This document shows positions 53,409 through 61,957 of a stretch of 61,957 bases of DNA, piece after piece. Made by a program: the position numbers and the translations under genes. The notes beneath the pieces were generated by a model. The model ran no database searches and was not told the DNA's origin. It saw only the letters and a list, made by a program, of their open reading frames with translations. The stretch's first letter is position 1. The number at the start of each line of letters is the position of its first letter. This DNA comes from Euryarchaeota archaeon UBA28 (GTDB lineage Archaea > Thermoplasmatota > Poseidoniia > Poseidoniales > Thalassarchaeaceae), in contig DANW01000001.1 of assembly GCA_002501605.1 (NCBI GenBank), positions 1 to 61,957 on the forward strand. The letters run 5' to 3'.

Positions 53409-54437
53409 TCATTCGACGTCTACAATCCATCCAAATTCATCAGGAGAGCGCTTCTGCTGTATCGCCGTGAGATTCTCGTATAGCTCCCTAGTTACCGGCC
53501 CAACTTCCCCGCCATAGTACTCTTTTACCCTCTCCCCGTACTGGATTTTCCCTATCGAGGACACTACGGCCGCTGTTCCCACGCAGAAGCACTCATCAGC
53601 ACTCATGGCATACTCCACATCGACCTTCTCTTCCCTCACTTCATAGCCCCGTGCCATAGCAAGCTCGATAATTGATGCCCGAGTTACCCCGGGGAGAATT
53701 GTTCCCGTTAATTCAGGCGTCGAGATGACTCCATCCTTTACGCAGAAGAAGTTCGCGGCCCCTACTTCTTCGATATACCTATGATTTACCGCGTCCAAGT
53801 AGATTATTTCGGAATACCCCTCTTTCTTTGCCATCTTGGAGGGTATCATCCCCGGTGCGTAGTTTCCGATGGCCTTCACTCCTCCTGACCCACCGGGAGC
53901 CGCTCTGTGGAACCTCTCTGATACTCTGAGAGAGGTTGGAGTAATCCCCCCTTTGAAGTACGGTCCAACGGGAGAGGTGAATACCAAGAATGTGTACTCA
54001 GGCGCTGGAGCGACTCCTAGGATTGGCCCACTCCCCATCAGGAGGGGCCTGATGTAGAGAGCGCCCTTGCCCATTGGTGGAACCCATCTGGAATTCTCCC
54101 GTACGGTCTTTATGACCGCATCCAAGAAAATCTCCTCAGGCACAGGGGGCATACCAAGTCTCATCGCTCCCTCTTGTGCTCTTTTGGCATTCCTGTCTGG
54201 CCTGAAGAGAACAATACTTCCGTCTGAGGCCCGCTGGGCCTTCATTCCCTCAAAGAGGCCCTGTCCGTAATTGAGGACTCCAGCCGCAGGAGATATCACC
54301 AGATCCTCGAAGTCCATCATTGAACCGACAGCCCACTCTCCTCCTAGCTCGCATTTGGAGAGGTACATCCTGTCTGTCTTCGTGAAGCTGAAAGTGAGAG
54401 AATCCCAGTCCACCACCGGTTCACTTCCGTCTGGCAC
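53409..54437 (-). CDS. ilvE: branched-chain amino acid aminotransferase IlvE
   Basis: This fold-type IV PLP enzyme exchanges amino groups between Leu/Ile/Val and their keto acids. The 342-residue protein has the active lysine in GGVKAIGNYAPGM (K188). Other family elements are NYGQGLFEGMKAQR, LYIRPLLMGSGP, EEVGAANFFCVKDG and FCVGTAAVVSSIG. The FEGMKA and eukaryote-like spacing fit the larger BCAT group. It shows no operon partner and runs away from polB. Confidence 0.95.
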   Translation of the reverse strand: MPDGSEPVVDWDSLTFSFTKTDRMYLSKCELGGEWAVGSMMDFEDLVISPAAGVLNYGQGLFEGMKAQRASDGSIVLFRPDRNAKRAQEGAMRLGMPPVPEEIFLDAVIKTVRENSRWVPPMGKGALYIRPLLMGSGPILGVAPAPEYTFLVFTSPVGPYFKGGITPTSLRVSERFHRAAPGGSGGVKAIGNYAPGMIPSKMAKKEGYSEIIYLDAVNHRYIEEVGAANFFCVKDGVISTPELTGTILPGVTRASIIELAMARGYEVREEKVDVEYAMSADECFCVGTAAVVSSIGKIQYGERVKEYYGGEVGPVTRELYENLTAIQQKRSPDEFGWIVDVE

Positions 54438-54566
54438 TGTCAGTCCCCTGCCTCCACGGAAGCAAGCCGGCTTTCAACGATTACGCACGTAGCCTCTCCT
54501 ATCTCCAATATGGTGGCACTTCAGTACATACTTTGAAGACCGTGTGTTATCCCCTGGCGGCGAGGC

Positions 54567-57194
54567 ATGCGGATGGAGTGGGAGGGCAGGATGTGCATCG
54601 TGTCGGGCTCCTATCAATCAATAGACTCGCCTTCCCCAAGAACTGTTGTCGAGCTATGGTGCAGAGCTGAGGAAGGTCACTCCGTCCTGCTACTCGTACA
54701 CGGCCTACGTCCATACTTCGATATCGCAGTGCGAGGAGCACCGGACCATGAATACGTTCCAGACCTAGAGTCTGTAAGGGAAATCACCGAGGTAATGGAA
54801 GTATCAGAACCAGTAATGAAGTGGACTAGGCACGGCGTCAAGAGGCATTGGAGGATCTACGCAGATCAGCCTTACTCAGTGAGGAGACTCAGGAAGAAGC
54901 TGGAGGACTGGGAAGTCACGAGCGCAGATATACCATTCCAGAACCGTCTAATGCTAGATCTGGACCTTGGGCCACACATCAATGCGAGAGGGGAGGTTCT
55001 TTGGGCAGGCGAAAGGGCACCAGATGAGGTAAAAAACAGCTCTAATACTGACCCATCCTCAGCTGAAGAATCCGTAGTGAAGGAGGGCGGGTCCGGAATA
55101 TACCCGGTTGACATGATACTTTCCTGCAATCTCCAAGGATTATCCAGAACCGAGCCCTTCCCCGCCCCCTTCGTTACTTTCTCTTTCGATCTAGAGACAA
55201 GCATTGCCACTAATCGTATACTATGCGCAGCTGCGGTAATAGATCGTGCTGGGGAGCGTTCGGAGCATCAGTTCAGAGGCGAAGAGGGGGAAATTATGGA
55301 GGGGCTAACCACCCTCGTGAGAGAGCAAGATCCAGACTTCGTCACAGGGTACAACATCGATAATTTCGACCTTCCAAGAATGGAGGAGAGGGCCGAGGCA
55401 ATCTCCCCAAGGCCGAAGTATAGCAGATCACCTCTGTTCGGTTGGGGCAGAGTTCCCATGAAAGAAGGGGAGGGGAAACGAATTTTCCCAACTAGGCAGC
55501 AAAATAGGGTCTGGAGAATCCCCGGAAGAATCCCCATGGATGCATGGTGGCAGGCCCGACAGACACTTAGGCCACAAAGGGAGTCACTGAGGTACGTATC
55601 GCAGCTTCTATGGCCCGATAACGATGACATGAGAAAGCTCGATGTGGATGCAAGTAAGATGGACGAGGAATGGGCCGCTAGGCCCGATGTGGTGATGGAG
55701 TACTGCGTCAGAGACACTCATCTCCCCCTAGACATTCTAGGACATCTCAAGGCCATAGCAAGAAAGGAGGCCCTTGCATCAGTTTCACTTACTGCAGTGG
55801 AGACAGCCGCGAATGGCACTACCAGCCAGTGGATTGACTCATTGGTCATGAGACTGGCAGACAAGGAGTCGATAGCAGTACCAATGACAAATGCAGGACC
55901 TAGGAAGAGAGATCAGATTGCAGGGGGCTACGTGCATGAGGTCGAGCCAGGAATGGAGCCATGGGTAGTCGTTCTCGACTTCAAGTCCATGTACCCCTCC
56001 ATAATGATAAGCAACAACATTTGCTCCACCACCCTAGTTACTGATGGAGATGAGGACAAATCACACAGTGTTTCCCCAACAACTGGAACTAGGTACAAGT
56101 CAAAGGAGGATATGAACGGGCTAGTCCCTAGGCTTTTGGAGGACTTAATGGAAAAGAGGGACCAATACAAGAGGGGCATGGAGGAGGCACAAGAGAGAAA
56201 TGATCCAGTAGAGGCCTTCTTACTAGACCAACTGCAGTATGCGGTAAAAATACTGATGAACTCATTCTATGGGGTATTTGCGTCTAGTTTCTACAGGTTC
56301 ACTCACCCAGACTTGGGAGCTAGCATAACCGAATGGGCTAGACACAACATCAAAGCGATAATATCACAAGTCGAGGAAGGTGGTAACGACGTCATTTACT
56401 CCGACACAGACTCGATTTTCGTGAAGTCACCAGTGGACTCAGGAGCTCCGACGAACCGATCCGAAGACCCCATGGTCTCAAAGGAATGGGACAAGGCAAG
56501 AGAAGAGACCTTGGAGTTCGGGGATGAGCTGGCGAGTAGATTCACTAGGGAGGGAGCTGAGCTAGAATTCGAGACAGCACTTTCCGCATTCTTCAGCCAC
56601 GGTGCCAAAAAGAGGTATGTTGGAAGAGTAGTGTGGCCTAGGGAAGAGATGCTGATTAGAGGATATGAGGTGAGGAGGACCGACTCTTTCGATTTACTAT
56701 CCGAGACAATGACAGAGATGTTCGAGATGCTCCTCGATGGGAATACAGAAGGAGCTGTAGATATGACGAAGTTAGCGATCGACGAGGTTCGCAGTGGAGA
56801 TGTCGACCCATCTAGACTAGTAATCAGTCGATCATGCAAAGGCAAGTGGAACTCAAAGAAGAACGAATGGGACTTTGACAGTGTCTACGCTAATCCTGAT
56901 GGCCTGCCGTATGTAAGAGCCGCCAAGCAAAGAATCGCAGCAGGACTTCAATTCACACCCGGAATGAAGGTGGGGTACGTAATTACGAAGCCAGAGGGTG
57001 GTGACAAGAAGCTCGGAGTCAGGGCATGGCTAGTTGACGAAATCGGTGGTGAACCCCCCGAGTACGATACAGACTACTACGCCAAGCGCCTTGCCAAATC
57101 CCTCGGGCGAGTAACAGAGGCTTTCGGACAGGGGGAGAAGGAGCTATTGGATGGAGCCAGGCCCAAGGGCCAGAAGAGCCTCCTGGACTTCTAG
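54567..57194 (+). CDS. polB: family B DNA polymerase
   Basis: This 875-residue replicative polymerase has a proofreading exonuclease (SFDLETS about 206, NIDNFDLPRMEE, YCVRDTHLPLDI). The polymerase motifs are LDFKSMYPSIMISNN (A, about 469), KILMNSFYGVFAS (B) and YSDTDSIFV (C, about 610), with all catalytic Asp present. The extreme C-terminus, GQKSLLDF, is a PCNA-binding PIP box. It has no intein. ATG 54567 is used; an ATG six bases later is equally possible. Confidence 0.97.
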   Translation: MRMEWEGRMCIVSGSYQSIDSPSPRTVVELWCRAEEGHSVLLLVHGLRPYFDIAVRGAPDHEYVPDLESVREITEVMEVSEPVMKWTRHGVKRHWRIYADQPYSVRRLRKKLEDWEVTSADIPFQNRLMLDLDLGPHINARGEVLWAGERAPDEVKNSSNTDPSSAEESVVKEGGSGIYPVDMILSCNLQGLSRTEPFPAPFVTFSFDLETSIATNRILCAAAVIDRAGERSEHQFRGEEGEIMEGLTTLVREQDPDFVTGYNIDNFDLPRMEERAEAISPRPKYSRSPLFGWGRVPMKEGEGKRIFPTRQQNRVWRIPGRIPMDAWWQARQTLRPQRESLRYVSQLLWPDNDDMRKLDVDASKMDEEWAARPDVVMEYCVRDTHLPLDILGHLKAIARKEALASVSLTAVETAANGTTSQWIDSLVMRLADKESIAVPMTNAGPRKRDQIAGGYVHEVEPGMEPWVVVLDFKSMYPSIMISNNICSTTLVTDGDEDKSHSVSPTTGTRYKSKEDMNGLVPRLLEDLMEKRDQYKRGMEEAQERNDPVEAFLLDQLQYAVKILMNSFYGVFASSFYRFTHPDLGASITEWARHNIKAIISQVEEGGNDVIYSDTDSIFVKSPVDSGAPTNRSEDPMVSKEWDKAREETLEFGDELASRFTREGAELEFETALSAFFSHGAKKRYVGRVVWPREEMLIRGYEVRRTDSFDLLSETMTEMFEMLLDGNTEGAVDMTKLAIDEVRSGDVDPSRLVISRSCKGKWNSKKNEWDFDSVYANPDGLPYVRAAKQRIAAGLQFTPGMKVGYVITKPEGGDKKLGVRAWLVDEIGGEPPEYDTDYYAKRLAKSLGRVTEAFGQGEKELLDGARPKGQKSLLDF

Positions 57195-57239
57195 CATCTT
57201 ATCGTAGGGTTGATTTCATACGACTTCCCAGCAGGCTCC

Positions 57240-58436
57240 ATGAGAGGGGGCAAGGCTGCGGGCCTTTTGATGGTCTTGATGATGATTTTCACTTCACTGG
57301 CCGGCTGTATGGATGTTCTTGGAAGCAACAGTCCTCCTACTGCAAACATGACAATTGACCCCTCCGGATCTGTCAAGGCTGGAGACAGCGTTACGTTCAG
57401 TGCTGTCGGGTCCTCAGATCCCGATGCTGACCCCATGACTTTCACATGGACCTTTGGAGATGGAAACACTGGAAACGGACTCACAACAAGCCACTCTTAT
57501 GCTCAGCCTGGAGAGTATTCCGCCAAGCTTGCCGTAAGCGATGGTACCCACGAGGTAACCACTAGCAAGCTCATCTCGGTAATCGACTCATCAGCCAGGG
57601 AGCCCCATGCTGAAATAACACCCAACAAGGACGACAACTGTGATGGAGACAGCCCGCCCAATGGAGATTTTGTAATGGTATGGGTCTGTGAGGAGAATGA
57701 AATAGATGACAGGCAAGTTTCGGTTTCAGTCACAGTCCTACTGGATGGCTCCTCGTCGTGGGCAGGATGTGATCCCGATGAGCCAGATTGCTATGCAGAG
57801 GAATATATCGTTAGTTACGAATGGGACCTCGATAGGAATACGGATTCTGACGGAGATGGCATAGAAAACAATGATGTTGATGCAACCGGGGAGACAGTAG
57901 AGTGGCAGGAGAGGCCTGCAGGAGCGTGGGACGTCAGGCTCACCGTTACCGATAATAATGGACTAACTCACTATGATGACTCTACAGTCTACGTCAACTA
58001 CCAAGGCAAATGGAGCGATTTTGAGATGGACAGGAGGATACAGGACACGATTATCATGACTTGGGAATTCCCCGTGACTTATGACGAGGACACAAAAGAC
58101 AGGATTAGATACCTCAGAACCAAGGTTGACTATCCACAACAGGACGACGACCAAGCGGGTGGGGGAATAGGCGGAGGCCCTGTCACTACAACAGATAACA
58201 AGCTAGACATCTATCTATACAACGGTACAGATGAAGAAATAGCAAACTCAACGGGATTATCCAATGACAACAGGAACGCTGGAGACTGCGGGGCAGACGA
58301 TTATTGCGTCTGGTTAGTAATTGGAGCGTCTACCGTCAGGGGATTCATACCGGGGGACTGGACAGCGGACCTGGTCAACGAGGAGACGCATACCACCAAA
58401 GTGAACTACTTTATCGTGGAACTCCAGTACAGATAG
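57240..58436 (+). CDS. PKD-domain lipoprotein
   Basis: This 398-residue surface lipoprotein starts MRGGKAAGLLMVLMMIFTSL and has the lipobox SLAGC. A PKD domain follows directly (SSDPDADPMTFTWTFGDGNT, ending YAKLAVSDG-like strands). A second PKD-like unit begins VTVLLDGSSSWAG and contains a Ca-binding-like DSDGDGIENNDVD loop. The end is a strand-rich domain not recognised. ATG 57240 is taken; the frame is open to a TTG at 57210. It could be an adhesin or polymer-binding protein. Confidence 0.85.
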   Translation: MRGGKAAGLLMVLMMIFTSLAGCMDVLGSNSPPTANMTIDPSGSVKAGDSVTFSAVGSSDPDADPMTFTWTFGDGNTGNGLTTSHSYAQPGEYSAKLAVSDGTHEVTTSKLISVIDSSAREPHAEITPNKDDNCDGDSPPNGDFVMVWVCEENEIDDRQVSVSVTVLLDGSSSWAGCDPDEPDCYAEEYIVSYEWDLDRNTDSDGDGIENNDVDATGETVEWQERPAGAWDVRLTVTDNNGLTHYDDSTVYVNYQGKWSDFEMDRRIQDTIIMTWEFPVTYDEDTKDRIRYLRTKVDYPQQDDDQAGGGIGGGPVTTTDNKLDIYLYNGTDEEIANSTGLSNDNRNAGDCGADDYCVWLVIGASTVRGFIPGDWTADLVNEETHTTKVNYFIVELQYR

Positions 58437-58547
58437 CCGTTTTCGGCATCCTGAAACACGTTTATGCAGGGATACACGGATACGGAGCTCGGGGAACGAT
58501 TCATATACGCCCCTTCGGTCGGCGGGCCACACTTAGAGGTGTATAAT

Positions 58548-59831
58548 ATGGGTTCACAGTGGGAAGACAAGAGTAAGCCGCATCTGAATATCGTGTTCGT
58601 AGGGCACGTAGATCACGGAAAGTCAACGACAGTCGGTCGTTTGCTTCTGGATAGCGGTCACATAGAAGCGCACGTAATTGAAAAGAATGAGAAGCTAGCT
58701 GCAGAGGCAGGAAAGGCCGGTTTTGGTCTGGCATATGTTATGGATGGCTTGAAGGAAGAGCGAGCTCGTGGAATAACCATCGACGTCGCACACAAGGAGT
58801 TCTACACACCTAACTATTACTTCACGATCATCGATGCTCCTGGGCACCGTGATTTCGTCAAGAACATGATCACAGGAACTAGTCAGGCAGACGCCGCGGT
58901 TCTCAACGTCGCAGCTAATGACGGAGTAAACGCTCAGACTAGGGAGCACGCTTTCCTAGCTAGGGTTCTGGGAGTAAGCCAGCTAATCGTCAATGTCAAC
59001 AAGATGGACATCAGTGGCGTAGACTGGTCCCAAGACAAGTACAACGAGACTGTTGCAGAAGTCAGTACACTACTGAAGGGCGCTGGCTACAAGCCGGACG
59101 AGATCACCTTCGTACCATGTAGCGCGTTCCACGGGGACAACGTCTTCAACAAGAGCGAAAACACATCATGGTACAGTGGCCCGACCCTGTTCGAGGCTAT
59201 CGATGCTATCGAGATGCCACCAAAGCCAACAGACAGGCCTCTCCGTCTGCCAATCCAGGACGTCTACAAGATCAGCGGTATCGGGACCGTCCCAGTCGGT
59301 AAGATAGAGACAGGTGTTCTGAACACAGGCAAGACAGTTATCTTCAACCCAAGCCAGAAGTCTGCTGAGGTCAAGAGCATCGAGATGCACCACACAATGG
59401 TAGACAAGGCCGAGCCCGGTGACAACGTCGGATTCAACGTACGTGGTTTAGCAGCAACTGACATCCGCAGAGGAGACGTAGCTGGATACGGAGAAAGCGA
59501 ACCAGTTTTCGTCAGGCACGACGAGACATTCGTCGGCAACATCCAGATGATGGAGATTCCGAAGGCAATAGGCGTAGGATACACCCCAGTGTTCCACGCT
59601 CACACCGCACAGGTCGCAGTCAGGTTCGTAGAGCTAATCAAGAACCTAAAGACCGGAGAGACACCAGCGTTCCTAAAGTCTGGAGATGCTGCAACCGTCA
59701 GGTTCCAGCCAACCAAGCCAATGGCTATCGAAGTCAAGGACAACTTCCCAGAGCTTTGCAGATTTGCTATCCGTGACATGGGTAAGACCGTGGCCGCTGG
59801 AATGTGTATCGCTATCGAGAAGAAGGCTTAG
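58548..59831 (+). CDS. tuf: translation elongation factor EF-1 alpha
   Basis: The 427-residue GTPase delivers aminoacyl-tRNA. G motifs in order: GHVDHGKST (19-27), RGITIDVA (switch 1), DAPGHRDF, NKMD and SAF. LPIQDVYKISGIGTVPVGKI opens domain 2, and RFAIRDMGKTVAAG ends domain 3. ATG 58548 has GAGGTG five bases upstream and gives the correct family start; the frame is open to 58464. uS10 follows after 16 bp, the usual archaeal arrangement. Confidence 0.98.
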   Translation: MGSQWEDKSKPHLNIVFVGHVDHGKSTTVGRLLLDSGHIEAHVIEKNEKLAAEAGKAGFGLAYVMDGLKEERARGITIDVAHKEFYTPNYYFTIIDAPGHRDFVKNMITGTSQADAAVLNVAANDGVNAQTREHAFLARVLGVSQLIVNVNKMDISGVDWSQDKYNETVAEVSTLLKGAGYKPDEITFVPCSAFHGDNVFNKSENTSWYSGPTLFEAIDAIEMPPKPTDRPLRLPIQDVYKISGIGTVPVGKIETGVLNTGKTVIFNPSQKSAEVKSIEMHHTMVDKAEPGDNVGFNVRGLAATDIRRGDVAGYGESEPVFVRHDETFVGNIQMMEIPKAIGVGYTPVFHAHTAQVAVRFVELIKNLKTGETPAFLKSGDAATVRFQPTKPMAIEVKDNFPELCRFAIRDMGKTVAAGMCIAIEKKA

Positions 59832-59847
59832 ACACAGGTGATGATCA

Positions 59848-60177
59848 ATGCCCGTCGTCACCACTATCAGACTGACGGGAGAGAACCACACCGATGTAAA
59901 TCAGGTCTGTGACCAGATAAAGTCAATCTCTGATGAGACCGGAGTCAAGCTGAGGGGTCCAATACCCCTGCCCACCAGGAGAATCGTGGTACCATGCAGG
60001 AAGAGCCCTGACGGAGAAGGTGCCGAGACCTGGGATCACTGGGAAATGAGGGTCCACAAGAGGCTTCTGGAACTAGTAACTAACACATCTAGGGACGAGA
60101 AGGCTCTGAGGAAGGTCCTCAGGATACCTATCCCCGACTCAGTGACGATAGAGCTCTCACTCAGGAATCTTGGATAA
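59848..60177 (+). CDS. rps10: ribosomal protein uS10
   Basis: The 109-residue small-subunit protein has RLTGENHTDVNQVCDQIKSI, GPIPLPTRRIVVPCRKSPDG (the loop reaching the head rRNA) and WEMRVHKRLLELV. AGGTGATG precedes ATG 59848. The TAA stop abuts the TAG of the convergent peptidase gene with no bases between. Confidence 0.97.
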   Translation: MPVVTTIRLTGENHTDVNQVCDQIKSISDETGVKLRGPIPLPTRRIVVPCRKSPDGEGAETWDHWEMRVHKRLLELVTNTSRDEKALRKVLRIPIPDSVTIELSLRNLG

Positions 60178-61503
60178 CTAGGCTAGTGACCCCATTGGGT
60201 CCCATGCATCCAGAACTATTGGCTCGGTCTCGAGTCCATCAAGCATCTTTTCGCTGAGGTACTTCCTTGCAGTGGCTATTTCGAACATATGCTCATCATA
60301 CCAACTATCATTCATTGTGTAGAATCCCTTCTGCCCAGAGTCATCCCCCCACGAGTTCTCGACTCTCCATCGCCTTGGTTTTCCATCGACGACATCCACC
60401 CCCGTGAATAGCATTGCGTGCGTCATCATGGTCTGTCCGTACCTCAGTCGGTCCGCCTTGCTCATCCCGTAATCGACTCCATAGAGCTCATTTGTCTCAA
60501 ACAGATTTGCATCCCAAAGACCCCTCTTCCTATCCATCTGCTTCCCGACATCACAACCCATCCAAACTGGCAGGCCGTCTTCGAGAATCTTCTGTGTTAT
60601 CGATTTCATTTCATCGCTGGGTACGTTAAGGTAAACGACCGGAGGGCCCCCAGCAACGTTCTGGAGATATTGCACCGTGTAAGTCTGGTAGTACTCGTTT
60701 CTGGGATCGTTGACTATGCAAACGTAGTCTTCCCAGTCAATATCAACAAACTCATCAGCGAACTCCTGTGGTGTGATCTTTCCTCTTCGGTGGAAATGTT
60801 TGTCTTTGTCTCTCCACTGCCAATCGAAACTCTCCGGAGGCGTCCCAAGGTGTATGCATAGAACTCTCCAAATATCCTTCATCCTCGACTCCTTGTGGGC
60901 CCTGGCATCTTCCACGGTACCTCCAGAACCAAGGATTTCTCGGATCTCACTAGCCGTGCTTCTCAGTATGTCCCTTAGAATAGAGTTCATCCATCTTGTA
61001 GAGCTGCTGCTATTTGACTCTGGGTAAGCCGACTTAGGAACTAGTCCATGCTTCCTGATGAGGTTCATTGCCATATTCCACTGGCCACCATCACCAATCG
61101 GGTCCGATAGTAAGAAGTGAATCGTCCTGTCATCAATCGCCCTATCTGATGTCTCGATAATAGCTTCTAGAAAGTGATTTGACCGTTCAAACTTGTCCCA
61201 GAAGTGGATATGTGCCTGACTAAACTCAAACTCCTTCACATTCATCTTCTTCATCGTACCGGGCCTGAAAAGATTCAATGTTGCGAACAACCAGCATCTT
61301 CCACTGCTCTTCTGATTTGTCGCTTTCCAATCATCCAGTTTGGTACTAAATGTGAAGTCTACTTCCTGAACTAGGTCCCTACGGAGTGATACCGCCGCCA
61401 CGTTGTTCCCGGTTACTGCATTCTGAGCTACCTTAGCTGATGGATCACCATCAAATTCCGCCCTCATTGATTCAATTTGTTTTTTCGTTATTTGGCCCGG
61501 CAC
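60178..61503 (-). CDS. C1B cysteine peptidase, bleomycin hydrolase/PepC type
   Basis: The 441-residue papain-fold aminopeptidase has its catalytic Cys in NQKSSGRCWLFATLN (C70, oxyanion Gln64), His in MTHAMLFTGVD (H362) and Asn in VENSWGD (N383). The length matches bleomycin hydrolase/PepC, which form self-compartmentalising hexamers with the C-terminus in the active site. The usual start is uncertain. GTG 61503 has GGAGAGGG six bases upstream and is chosen over TTG 61509. It fits peptide catabolism, together with the M20 peptidase. Confidence 0.93.
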   Translation of the reverse strand: MPGQITKKQIESMRAEFDGDPSAKVAQNAVTGNNVAAVSLRRDLVQEVDFTFSTKLDDWKATNQKSSGRCWLFATLNLFRPGTMKKMNVKEFEFSQAHIHFWDKFERSNHFLEAIIETSDRAIDDRTIHFLLSDPIGDGGQWNMAMNLIRKHGLVPKSAYPESNSSSSTRWMNSILRDILRSTASEIREILGSGGTVEDARAHKESRMKDIWRVLCIHLGTPPESFDWQWRDKDKHFHRRGKITPQEFADEFVDIDWEDYVCIVNDPRNEYYQTYTVQYLQNVAGGPPVVYLNVPSDEMKSITQKILEDGLPVWMGCDVGKQMDRKRGLWDANLFETNELYGVDYGMSKADRLRYGQTMMTHAMLFTGVDVVDGKPRRWRVENSWGDDSGQKGFYTMNDSWYDEHMFEIATARKYLSEKMLDGLETEPIVLDAWDPMGSLA

Positions 61504-61559
61504 TTGCAACCCTCTCCAGAGACGACAAGAAGGATGACGAACCTAAGTCATTGCCTATG

Positions 61560-61957
61560 TCATATGTCAGCGGGTTCTGCTATTCCAGCCGCAATAAGGG
61601 TGTCAGCGATAATTGAAGGACAGAACTCTATGTCTCCAGTTTTCAGAGTTATCTCTTCTCCTCCTTCGGTAATTATCGGGTCATCGAGATCCTGCAGTAT
61701 CAGGATCCTTCTCATTTCGGACTCCTCAGAGGTATCCTCCGATAATTCAGAAGGGAGACTTGCTATGCTTGATATCTCAGGAAAATCGTCTATCTCTCTG
61801 ATCCTGTCTTCCTCATCGTACTCAGGATCCTCCCAATGCTGGCCCGATACTTGAGCCGAAACTGGAGACGACTGTTCAACCTCGTCCACATCTACCGCCC
61901 CAGGTATGAATTCAGTCAGAGGAGTATGTACCGGGGAAAGAGGCGGAGGAGCAGGTG
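61560..61957 (-). CDS. partial: probable GINS-type C-terminal (B) domain protein
   Basis: Only the 3' end is in the window, and the frame stays open to the window edge. The visible 130 or so residues begin with a Pro-rich, then acidic, disordered stretch (PAPPPLSPVHTPLTEFIPG). A small domain ends it, ILILQDLDDPIITEGGEEIT followed by LKTGDIEFCPSIIADTLIAAGIAEP. This resembles the beta-domain of archaeal GINS (xFVGxDGxxYxLxKGDVVxLPxxxAxxLIxxGxA). The call rests on this short pattern only. The rest of the gene lies beyond 61957. Confidence 0.45.
   Translation of the reverse strand, partial: PAPPPLSPVHTPLTEFIPGAVDVDEVEQSSPVSAQVSGQHWEDPEYDEEDRIREIDDFPEISSIASLPSELSEDTSEESEMRRILILQDLDDPIITEGGEEITLKTGDIEFCPSIIADTLIAAGIAEPADI

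Noticed and set aside
1..61957. CRISPR arrays, insertion sequences or prophage genes
   Set aside because: I saw no regularly spaced repeats, transposases, integrases or phage structural genes.

Overview
The window looks like a chromosomal segment of a planktonic marine euryarchaeon, most likely Marine Group II (Poseidoniia). The information-processing genes are archaeal: MCM helicase, family B DNA polymerase with a C-terminal PIP box, GatE, Pth2, EF-1A with uS10, Spt5, SecE, a uL1-uL10-P1 stalk cluster, Trm1, RaSEA and an NGN-KOW factor. They are mixed with bacterial-looking genes such as AddAB-like nucleases, a LivHMGF transporter, NfuA, a C1B peptidase and many lipoproteins. The lineage is my inference from gene content, not from a search. 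Genes are very tightly packed. I see no CRISPR array, insertion sequence or prophage, and no gene-free stretch above 300 bp.

Layout. 1-6.7 kb: tRNA-Arg, a small membrane protein, a thioesterase, a pentapeptide protein, a PAC2 protein, NfuA, MoaA, Trm1 and PurM. 6.8-15.3 kb: a branched-chain-amino-acid-type ABC transporter of unusual architecture. Its lipoprotein carries three binding domains, the first circularly permuted; its two permeases are fused; LivG and LivF follow. 15.3-22.5 kb: esterase, PPC-domain protein, MCM, GatE, a DUF4430 protein with an ECF S-component, and Pth2. 22.5-25.5 kb: an aquaporin-like protein without NPA motifs, threonine aldolase and a thioredoxin-like secreted protein. 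25.6-34 kb: an AddB-like/AddA-like pair, together 8.4 kb. 34-44.5 kb: M20 peptidase, coiled-coil protein, LbH acyltransferase, UMF1 transporter, RaSEA, a small membrane protein, a protein resembling heme-copper oxidase subunit I but lacking ligands, a YchF-type GTPase and two unknowns.

44.6-49.4 kb (minus strand) is the ftsZ-secE-spt5-uL11-uL1-uL10-P1 operon. It has two oddities: Spt5 carries an N-terminal degenerate Nudix domain, and uL11 consists of its C-terminal domain only. 49.4-62 kb: archaetidyl-type phosphotransferase, AK6/Fap7-type kinase, Ca2+/H+ antiporter, sialidase-fold lipoprotein, IlvE, PolB, PKD lipoprotein, EF-1A, uS10, a bleomycin-hydrolase-type peptidase, and the 3' end of a probable GINS-domain gene that runs off the window.

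Physiology suggested: a heterotroph that takes up amino acids and peptides (Liv transporter, peptidases, IlvE) and possibly cobalamin. Of nine convergent gene junctions, four have stop codons exactly back to back with no bases between and two overlap, so mRNAs from opposite strands must overlap.
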